Positions 55,657 through 64,000 of a stretch of DNA of 64,000 bases are shown here, piece by piece. Within the stretch, counting starts at the first letter, position 1. Each line of letters starts with the position of its first letter. The notes beneath the pieces are model-generated. The model did no database searches, had not been told where the DNA came from, and saw only the letters and a list, made by a program, of their open reading frames with translations. The position numbers and the translations under genes were made by a program. This DNA is from Gigaspora rosea (lineage: Eukaryota > Glomeromycota > Glomeromycetes > Diversisporales > Gigasporaceae): assembly GCA_003550325.1 (NCBI GenBank), contig QKWP01000770.1, positions 113,701 to 177,700 on the forward strand, read 5' to 3'.

Positions 55657-57419
55657 CCCTATGAAAACTCGATACACAGGAATGCATGTAAAAATACGAA
55701 ATTGTATGCGGGTAAGCACGGGTTTCATAATCACTGCACGGAAACTGCATGTAAACTGATCATCCAAAAAATTTAATACACGTTATCACACAAAATATTG
55801 AAATCCGTGCACTATCGTGCATAGTATTATAACCATTTATTGACGTGTATTAATCTTAATGATCACATAATTTCTGTGCACTAACGTGACAATTGTTAAG
55901 ATTCTTAACGATCATAAATTTCGAGCACTAACGTGCACAATCGTTAAGATTCTTAACGATCATAATTTTCGTGCACTGACATGCATAATCGTTAAGATTC
56001 TTAATGGTCATAATCATAATTTTCGTGCTTTGACGTGCACAATCGTTAAGATTCTTAACGAAAGTTTCAGTTCACTGACGTAACAATCATCACAATCGTT
56101 AAGGTTCTTAATGATCATTTCTGTACAAAATGTATGATCATCACAATCGTTAAGACTCCTTAACGATCATAATTTCAGTGCATTAATATCGTGATCATCA
56201 CAATCGTTAAGATTCTTAATGATCATAATTTTTGTGCATGATATCACAATTGTCACAATTGTTAAGATCCTTAACGATCATAATTTCATGTACTAACATG
56301 ATGATCATATAGATCCTTAACGATCATAATTCCGTGCATTAACGTGATGATCGTTAAGATTCTTAATGATTATAAATTCCGTGCATTGACGCGCACAAAA
56401 ACATTTATTTTGTTGTTTTTTTTTTTTTTTTTTTTTTTTTTGCACTTATCAATAATAATTTCCGTGCATTGACGCGCACAAATTACATTTGATTTGTAAG
56501 CAAATAAATATTGCTTTTTTTTTTTTTTTTTTTTACTCTTATCATTTTTATCATCTTATATTTTTTTATAATTTTTTTTTTTTACAACTCATTAATTTTT
56601 ATATAATTTTTTTTAGTTATTGTCATTGTTTAAACCATCCTTTAGAGTTATTGCCTTGGAAGCTACTCTTTTGGAATCACTATCATTTTTGGTGTATGTT
56701 TTTCATCATTTTTGGTGGTATCGCAGCTTTATTTTTTTTTACTATTATTTTTTTCTTTTATTTTTTATCTCTCTGTATATTATTGCATTTTAGCCTCTCC
56801 CTTGAGTTACTGCCATTGGAGTTGCCACAATCGGAGTTGTCCCTATTGGAGTTATTTCTAGAGTAGTCATTTCGATTTTTTTTTTAAACCTTTCATTTTG
56901 GTACTATTACTTTGTTTTTTTAACGATATTATTAGTTGCTGGGTTATTTTTAAAGTCGGTAGTTTTAGTAATTAGAAGTATTTTCTTATTCGCATGTAAA
57001 TTATTAAATTAAACTATTTGTATTATAAAATTTAATTAATAAAATAATTAAATAATTTAAGTTATTTAATAAAATACAAAATTTAGTTAATAAAACTTAT
57101 AAAATTTAGTTAATAAAATAATAAAATTTAGTTAATAAAATAATGCATATACGATATATGTTATTATGTATATATGTATGGACATATATGCTATTATATG
57201 TTACCTGCACGTAAATATGCACGAGACAATGCACGAGAAAACACATAAAATTGCACGTAAGTACGTGCAGCATTGCACAGAATCTGCGCCCTTTTATGTG
57301 CCATGAACTTGCTTTCCCATGCATTGTCCTGCGTATATTTACGTGCAGGTTTGTGTGGTCACGTATTCAAACTTTTCCGTGTATTTCAGTATTATTCTGT
57401 GCTGTAATTTCTCATAGGG
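55657..57419. mobile_element. CCCTAT/ATAGGG element, copy 2, 1763 bp, AATA target site
   Basis: Begins CCCTATGAAAACTCGATACA and ends CTCATAGGG. AATA is duplicated at 55653-55656 and 57420-57423, and the host reading frame closes perfectly when the element and one AATA are removed. It carries the double-palindrome array near the left end and homopolymer-rich sequence in the middle. No transposase. Short CCCTAT terminal repeats and a 4-bp target do not fit one superfamily clearly. Confidence 0.85.
55850..56385. repeat. Alternating double-palindrome array (copy 2)
   Basis: The same pattern as 9375-9860: CGTTAAGATTCTTAACG alternates with GCACTGACATGCA and variants, about nine units. Confidence 0.8.
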
Positions 57420-57801
57420 AATAAAGTTCTCGAAGATATAAAAGATCAATATGACAGAGCTAATAAATAAATAAAATAATAAAAAAATACAAAAAATAAC
57501 AAACAAAAGAGTCAGGCTAAGTCACGATAGGAGAAAAGCAATTAAAATCGCATATAGGCTTGAAATTGCATGACAGGCTTAGTTTAAAAAAAAGTTCGAT
57601 TTTGTTCTCCCCCCGCATGTAAAAATTGTTATAAATTGGGCTTCTTTTCGCCCTTTAATAAAAGAACAGTGCTTGAATAAAAAATGATAAGTTCGTTGAT
57701 TTAAACCCACTTTATACCCGATTATCTTGCCAAGTCCTATTGCCTCTACTCATCAAGTATATTGTAAGATTGGGTGTTGTTTTTGTTTTGGGTGTTGGTA
57801 G

Positions 57802-58389
57802 CAGTGTTGGAAGTTAGTGTTCTCAGAGTTCTCATGAGAACACGATTATAAATTTGTGAACAGTATAAATTTTTTACTGTTCACTATTAAAAAATTTTTT
57901 GAGAACAGTAAAATAATAATACTGTTACTATAAATATAATAATTAGCTATACAGTCACCTCTCTCTAATCTGGACCTCTCTAAACTGAACACTATTAAAC
58001 TTTCTCTAAACTGAACAAAATCTCTTAGAACATTTGCAAATTTTATTATAAAGTTCAGATAAGCCATATATAACTTTTTGAAAACTGAACTTTTTCAAAT
58101 TTTTATATAGTAAAAAAAAGCAGTCTCAGCAGTTCAGATTAGAGTGAGTTAACTGTATAATTTTATATCAAACCAAAAACTAATAAAAATTCTTATTTAA
58201 TTTTTATGTTAAGGTTTCAATTTGCTATAATAACTACTTATTTGATGTTATACTTTATATTTGTAGTATTCTACTATTTTTTTTTTTTTAGTGAGTATGA
58301 GTGAGAACAATAAAAATTGTTTGAGAACACTTGTAGCTATTATACTGTTCTCATGAGAACTGTGTTTGAGTCTGAGATTTCCAACACTG
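57802..58389. mobile_element. hAT-like MITE, 588 bp including a nested element
   Basis: The ends CAGTGTTGGAAGTTAG and (minus) CAGTGTTGGAAATCTC are typical hAT ends, and both arms carry GTTCTCATGAGAAC. The 8-bp flanks GTTGGTAG and ATTGGTGG match at 6 of 8. Confidence 0.75.
57952..58155. mobile_element. Tc1/mariner (pogo)-like MITE nested in the hAT element
   Basis: The ends CAGTCACCTCTCTCTAATCT and (minus) CAGTTAACTCACTCTAATCT are flanked by TA (57950-57951, 58156-58157). Confidence 0.8.
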
Positions 58390-59445
58390 ATTGGTGGTTG
58401 TCTGTCCCGTGAAGTCAGCCCGGACTTCCGCCTTCGACAATGTCTAAAGATTATCAATATATCACTAGGCAAATTGAAATAAATAACGTAAGAATCGTAG
58501 GAATCAAAGTTCATCAAATGTCTTGGAAATAAATTGGCGAAGAATGTGAATTATTTGGTTTTGTATGACGTACAGTTATTTGATTACGATTGTTATACAC
58601 AACATGCAACCTTTAAAGCTGTTTTTACATGTTATGTATAAAAAACATATTTTATCATTTTTTTAAAGGGTAACCAGTCTTATAAATGGGTAAATAATTA
58701 AAAGTTTAAATTTTTTACTCTAAAAAGGATCACAAGGAAAGGCTTTATTATGTTTGATATTGTTATTTGTAGTTGCTTTATATCAAGATTAAAAGTTTAA
58801 GACAATACGTAATAAACTGTAATTATAAAATGGGTATTAGGATTTTTGTCTCCTTTATCGTATAAATATGCATAAAAGCTCTTATATATGTTGTAAGTGG
58901 GAATGGAATTTAGAAGGGTTTAGAATTTCCTAGGAAATTAGGGCTAAGGTATGGATGTATATATTATAAAATCTACTCTAAAATGATGGACCTGCAAATC
59001 ATTAAGTAAGCACTTGTCAATTACAATTTGTCTTAAATCGAATTACAAGAATAAATCGTTTCCTTATATTCATATCTATTAAATATAGACACTAGATAAT
59101 AGAACAAATTTTATTAATTATAATATTTTTTCAATATAAAATACAGTCAAGCTTTCCTGAATAAGACTTGAATTTTCGGCAGTTTGAACTTAAAATCAAT
59201 AAGAAGATGGAAAACCGTTATAAACATATTTGGATCAGAGTTAAAGTCCTAGAAGGTTGCATGTAGTCCGTATAATACTTACTAAAGCTTAAATCAGGAT
59301 AAACAATTTCATTTATTAAAATCAGTTATCAAATGTTAACTGTTAATTCTTAGAGAATTAATTTTTAGATCTATTTAATTATTATTATATTGAAGTATTT
59401 TAACAATAATACTAAATTTATTGATGCACCGTTTTATTTATATGT
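58390..59445. other. Unassigned sequence
   Basis: No gene or clear repeat seen on either strand. Confidence 0.4.
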
Positions 59446-59447
59446 GT

Positions 59448-59498
59448 ATACCAGGAACGTAGTATGAAGTACGAAGTGTATGGTTAACAGGCAAGTTG
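59448..59498 (+). repeat. Family-B hairpin repeat
   Basis: TATACCAGGAACGTAG, TATGAAGTACGAAG, TGTATGGTTAACAGGCAAG, then TTGCTGTGTGCAATC, which extends similarity beyond the core. Confidence 0.65.
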
Positions 59499-59785
59499 CT
59501 GTGTGCAATCTCTTGAATCTTATTGGATGGCGTATTCAAATCAATCACTTGATGCGCATTAACATCACGTGTATAAACAAGTATACTGGGTTTTGTTTAA
59601 TGTCATATGAAAGCGTTTTTTGTGTAATTCATTTTGATAAACTTGTGGTCTTCTACATTCTGGCACGAGCCTCTATACCTGTTGTGCTTGCTACTTATGG
59701 TAATCAATTCGAGGATATATTGATCTGCATGAATGTTGTAATCTATACTATAAATCTTTATTTTTTTCGCTTGCTATAATTAATT

Positions 59786-59835
59786 TAGGAACATAATACG
59801 AAGTTCGAAGTGTGTGGTTTACAGGCAACTATCTG
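59786..59835 (+). repeat. Family-B hairpin repeat
   Basis: AGGAACATAATACGAAG, TTCGAAG, TGTGTGGTTTACAGGCAACT, then ATCTGTGTGCAA. It lacks the first bases of the core. Confidence 0.6.
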
Positions 59836-60348
59836 TGTGCAAAATATTGCATATGATTTAATAGCATAGTCACATGTTCAAATTGATCACGTGTACTTTT
59901 CGTTAGCTTTTACGTAATTGTTAAGCTGGTCATACGTTGCTAGATTCTGCCCAATGAAACAAAGACAGATGCATCTGTCTGAATTAGTATGTTGAATTAG
60001 AACAGTATTAGAACTGTTTGAATTTGTGTTATAAAATATTACAGGTTTTATGCGAATCTTTACACGAACTTTCTGGTAGTTAAACTTTTATAAAGCTTGT
60101 GGCAGTGCATGACTTCTAAATTTAAAAATACCTGTTATACCTTACTACCTTTGGCAATCAGTTTGAGTAAAAAAAGATGCAGTATGTATTTGAGATAGAT
60201 CTAATCCAAAAAAGGTATAGTGATTTACGTTTTACACTTATCGAGGGACCCCGACAGATCTGCAGGTCACGAGTTAACTGCGCCCAAGCTGGCAGATCTG
60301 CAATTTCTGGAAGATCAGCTGATTATGGCAGATCAGAAGGAACCGATG
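59836..60348. other. Unassigned; GC-richer patch at 60240-60345
   Basis: The patch repeats GCAGATCTGCA, GGCAGATCTGCAA and GGCAGATCAG words. A 75-codon plus-strand open frame (60177-60404) crosses into the next element and is not supported as a gene. Confidence 0.4.
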
Positions 60349-60357
60349 AAAAGGACC

Positions 60358-61403
60358 GGACGGTCTACGGAAACGTGATTTTGCACGTACCGAATATCAC
60401 GTGACTTAGACGACGTATGTGTCAAAATAGAATTTTTCTTTAATTTTGGACACATTTTTTTTTGACAACCAACTAATTGAATCCAATGAATTTTTTTAAA
60501 ACAATTCTACAAATTAGTAGAATTTATTTAGAAAAATTTTTATCGAATTCTATCAAAAAGTTCTCAAGAAAATTGATTCAATTTTTGAAAAATTCAAACC
60601 ATCTTCTAAAAAAAATAGCTGCTTAAAAATTTTCTAAGCTTTGAATAAAAATTTCTTAACAACTATCTAATAGAATTCAATAGACATCTTTTATATAACA
60701 TAAATGAGATAATGAGATTCATAAAAAAAGATTTCATCGAATTTTATCAAGTATTTGCCAAGAAAATTTGTTCAAAGTTTGAAAAAATTTGTCGCCCCTT
60801 AAGAAAGCAACAGAAAATTTTTCTAAACTTAGAATAAAAATTTCTTGACAATTACTTGATGGAATTCAATTAATTTTTTTTTTAAATAAATTCTATTATT
60901 TAACAGAATTTATTTAAAAAATTTTCATCGAATTCTATCAGGTAGTTGGCAAGAAATTTTATTTAAATTTTGTTGTGGCTATTTTCTGAAGAACGGTGAA
61001 AATTTTTACAAATTATCTTGACAAATACACGATAAAATTCGATAAATTTTTTAAAAATGAATCCTATTATGCTATAGATCTATTTAAAAATATTTCTATT
61101 GAATTTTATTAAATAGGAAACTTTCATTCTAATTTTAGAAATATTTTGCACAGTTATAACGATAGGAATTTTTCAAAATTTGAATCAAATTTTCTTGAGA
61201 ACTGCTTGATAGAATTCAATAAAATTTTTTTAAATAAATTCTACTAGTTTGTAGAATTGTTTAAAAAAATTTCATTGGATTTAGTTAATTGGTTGTCAAA
61301 AAAATTTTGTCCAAAATTTAAGAAAAATTCTATATGTCTAAATCATGTGATAATCGGTACGTACAAAATCACGTGATTTGGTACATGCCAGTAGACCGTC
61401 CAG
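60358..61403. mobile_element. Non-autonomous MULE-like element, 1046 bp, 9-bp target site
   Basis: The ends GGACGGTCTACGG and (minus) CTGGACGGTCTACTGG continue into matching TACGTACCGA/TATCACGTGA arms. AAAAGGACC flanks both sides (60349-60357, 61404-61412). The interior is four or five units of about 200 bp with inverted ATAAATTCTACTA/TAGTAGAATTTAT and CATCGAATTCTATCA words. Confidence 0.75.
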
Positions 61404-61974
61404 AAAAGGACCAATACGTAGGAAATTATAGATATCAAGGAAATGGCATAAATTATTGATCAAACATTTATAATAGAAATGCCATTTCTTGTTAATATAG
61501 AATATTTTATTATAAGTATGGGCGATATTCACTCCACTTTATAGGCATGTTTGCTATAACTTTTATTAAATATCAATAAAAGATATTTATTTCCTTTTTG
61601 ATTCTATATAATCACATCACGTTTCTTTTGAATTGCTAAATTCTATTATAAATAAACTCTCTCCTTTAGAAATATATAAAACACTAACAACTATAATATA
61701 TCACAGCGCAGTTAGTGTCTCTGTGCCCATGTGACTTCCTGTTAATAGTTGCTCTGTTAACCTTGATTTCTAAGAAGTACTTCGTGGGTTAACAACGTAC
61801 AGTATGGAATTATCCAGAGTAGTGATTTGGGTGATGAAAAATCTTAGCTGGGAAAAAAAGCTCAGACGGTCAACCGAGCCAGCCTTTTTGCTAGCAAATT
61901 CTCTTACTGTAATCAGAATTAACCACTATATTTATATCAAATGTATAAAAAATATATTAGGCAGTTCCTTGCCA

Positions 61975-62162
61975 TAGAGTTAACACCTCTATCTAGATTT
62001 ATATATCTGGATATATACTATATCATGTGATATAATGTGACATAGTGTTTTTATATCCAATATAAATAAATCTGGATTTAAATTTAAATCCGGATATATA
62101 CTATGTTAAAACTGGATAAATCTGAATATAAAAAATATATCCGGATAGAGGTATTAACTCTA
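61975..62162. mobile_element. hAT-like MITE, 188 bp, perfect 8-bp target site
   Basis: The ends TAGAGTTAACACCTCTATC and (minus) TAGAGTTAATACCTCTATC are flanked by CCTTGCCA at 61967-61974 and 62163-62170. Confidence 0.85.
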
Positions 62163-62590
62163 CCTTGCCATTCAGTTATACCGAATTGTCTGGAGCTGTT
62201 TAGCTTGGTTTAGCCAGATTTGAAATCAATTATAAATCAAAATAGATTATTTCCAGAAATAATATATTTTATTTAATAAAATTGGACTGGTTTAGTATCC
62301 CGAAAATGACTGCATAAAAACTGTTCTATAGTTTCTGGTCAAATTATGTTAGTTATATTAGTGCCAACTGGATTAAACAATTAATACAGATAAACAATCA
62401 AATAGTTAGCCCTATAAGAAAAGTGGTATGGGTTGTAGTACAGGTTAGTGTCAGAAATGCTCGAAATGGCACGAATTTTGTAGCATGTACAGGAACATTT
62501 TACTGAGTGACTTAGTAATAATGGCACAGACATTACGGCAAAAAGTGGCATATAATATCATGTCATATGAAATTACACGTTCAGATGACA
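62163..62590. other. Unassigned sequence
   Basis: No gene or repeat recognised. Confidence 0.4.
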
Positions 62591-62595
62591 TATTA

Positions 62596-63850
62596 CAGTA
62601 GGGTGGGGCCTCAACTAATTAAATCAAACCTTAGTTAGGGTAATATATGAAGATCATTAATTTAGATTTTTTACAGGTTATATATTTAAATAAAGTTAAA
62701 TTGCCGACTAGTATTTAAATACACGTAGTTAAATTGCCAATTACATATATATCATTAATCATTAAATTAATCAGTAATTATATTTATTTGCATAGAGCCG
62801 ATTTATATGTATAATTAAAATTTTAAAAAAATACTTATCAAACTAAATTTACATTTATTGACACAAATATCTAACAAAAATATATACTATTTTTTTTTAA
62901 CTTGATGGTAATAGAACTATTTTTTTTGATAATTCGTTAAAATAATTAAAATTTTATTAATTATTGTATAAATACTAAATATTAAATGGGAAAATAAATT
63001 TATCGCACCCACGACATGTCGCACCCCTGCTTTGACCAATCAAATTGCACGATTTTATAAGCAAAAAATTTTATTTTTTAAAAATTTAAAATTTTACTTA
63101 ATAAAGTGTAAAATATATATAAAATAGCATACCATATAATGTAAAATTTAATTCTGAACAACTTTTTCTAAGTCGTAAAGATAGGTTGTCTTAGTAAAAA
63201 ACCGTTTTATAAGAAAAATCAAAATTTCCCAAAGTAGCACATATAAAACTTTTTTTTACTAAACCAATCTACTTTTTAACTTAGAAAGAAGTTGTTTAGC
63301 ATAAAATTTTACATGTAATACTTGAACGTAAATATAGATTATATTACTAAAAAAAAGTTTTATATGTGCTAACAATCGAAATTTTTGATTTTTCTTATAA
63401 AACAGTATTATTTTACTAAGACAATCTATCTTTACGACTTAGAAAAAGTTGTTCAGAATAAAATTTTACATTATATGCTTTGAAATCACTTATTTATTTT
63501 TACATTTTACTAGTAAATTTTTAATTTTTACAACTTAAAATTTTTTGTCTACAAAATTGTGCGATTTGATTGGTCGGAAACAGGGGGTGCGACAAATTTC
63601 TATTCCCATATTTAATAATCAATTAATTATTACGAAATTTTTAAAAAAAAATATTTAAAAAAAATAGCTCTATTACTATGTAGAACTAGTTGAGAGCTTC
63701 AATTTAAAAAAAATTTTTATATACTTTCATTAGATATTTGTGCTAAAAAATGTAAATTTAATTTAATATTTAATATACAACCTATAAAAATCTGATATAT
63801 TATTACTCTAAATAATGTTTGATTTAATTAGTTGAGGCCCACTCTACCAT
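62596..63850. mobile_element. Tc1/mariner (pogo)-like long-armed element, hosting a nested foldback element
   Basis: The outer ends CAGTAGGGTGGGGCCTCAAC and (minus) GGTAGAGTGGGCCTCAACTA share the following AATTAAATCAAAC; TA lies just outside each. Arms of about 300 bp pair (for example GACACAAATATCTA with TAGATATTTGTGC). The second element (62988-63607) sits in its middle. Confidence 0.7.
62988..63607. mobile_element. Long-armed foldback element, 620 bp (copy 2 of 2), nested
   Basis: The ends GGGAAAATAAATTTATCGCA and (minus) GGGAATAGAAATTTGTCGCA are inverted repeats. The flanks ATATTAAAT and ATATTTAAT match at 8 of 9. Paralogous to 35323-35952 throughout. Confidence 0.75.
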
Positions 63851-63872
63851 TACCGTATTGTCGCGAAATACC

Positions 63873-63946
63873 AGGCATGGGCGTTAATTCGAAAATCGCG
63901 CCTCCTAAAAATAGTATATATGGGTTCAAAATAACGCCCATGCACG
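63873..63946. repeat. Short inverted repeat
   Basis: GCATGGGCGTTAATTCGAAAA is mirrored by TTCAAAATAACGCCCATGC. No target duplication seen. The window ends 54 bp later. Confidence 0.5.
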
Positions 63947-64000
63947 TCCCGAAATAACGCGCACTCAAATATAGTTGGTGTGTATAAAGATCGTTTATTA

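Larger units (their letters stand above)
54192..57560 (+). pseudogene. AIG1/GIMAP-like P-loop GTPase gene, split by a transposon
   Basis: Exon 1 (54192 to about 54420) carries the P-loop GGTGTGKFT (residues 37-45), where the family has GK(S/T)T: the residue after the Lys is Phe. After a GT-AG intron, LLDCDTKGVKQDNKNIQEI replaces the DTPG switch II region. Stops break the middle part, for example after ATSTST and after VIQDIANI (55150-55240). The helical tail (MRQYRNKIKSEIAK, LEAAQRALQETKN) and a Cys-rich segment (CSCMGGGKRTTCSQCAYG, near 55480-55545) remain recognisable. The gene is then split at QTLN by the element at 55657; LNKVLEDIKDQYDRANK resumes at 57420. Such GTPases hydrolyse GTP and often self-assemble at membranes. 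Not functional here. Confidence 0.8.

Noticed and set aside
59480..59779. A 99-codon plus-strand open frame between two family-B repeats
   Set aside because: It begins inside a family-B copy, has no domain and no intron or promoter support.

Overview
The window looks like nuclear DNA of an arbuscular mycorrhizal fungus, most likely Rhizophagus or a close relative (Glomeromycotina). This is inferred from the very high A+T content, short GT-AG introns, a TKL-type kinase, decayed Sel1 repeats, a HECT ubiquitin ligase, a decayed AIG1/GIMAP-like GTPase, a Glomeromycete-type MULE transposase and an exceptional density of small foldback transposons. No bacterial operon, CRISPR array, rRNA or confident tRNA was seen.

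Genes are sparse. Two multi-exon genes read through cleanly: a TKL kinase fused to a TPR-like segment and at least eleven 28-residue leucine-rich repeats (18950-21305, +), and a 12-exon HECT E3 ligase with UIM-like motifs (37379-40144, -). A 5-exon MFS transporter (45293-47099, +) and a secreted S1E-type protease homologue (6277-7487, +) are each complete except for one missing base in a homopolymer run. The protease homologue has also lost its catalytic His and Ser. Pseudogenes are a Sel1-repeat gene (1-1400, -), a second copy of the kinase gene (40542-41512, +), a MULE transposase (42148-43240, +), an Asn-rich gene (49552-50180, +), an acidic low-complexity gene (about 23230-24330, -) and a GTPase gene split by a transposon (54192-57560, +).

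The rest is mainly transposon-derived. Many small elements can be bounded to the base by target-site duplications: hAT-like (8 bp), Tc1/mariner-like (TA), Harbinger-like (TAA) and 8-9 bp foldback elements, several of them nested. A 1.76 kb element with CCCTAT/ATAGGG ends occurs twice (9165-13613 with a large insert; 55657-57419) and carries an array in which two different palindromes alternate. The interval 24.7-36.3 kb is gene-poor and built largely of AT-rich palindromes. Four Helitron-like 3' ends (hairpin plus CTRR) and two short hairpin repeat families sharing the core ACCAGGAAC are scattered through the window.

The divergent pair of the HECT ligase (-) and the kinase pseudogene (+) shares about 400 bp of intergenic DNA. 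The pseudogene's upstream region still matches that of the intact kinase gene at 18.8 kb, so the duplication included the promoter. The single N (10186) abuts an exact 105-bp direct repeat, which marks a doubtful assembly join.
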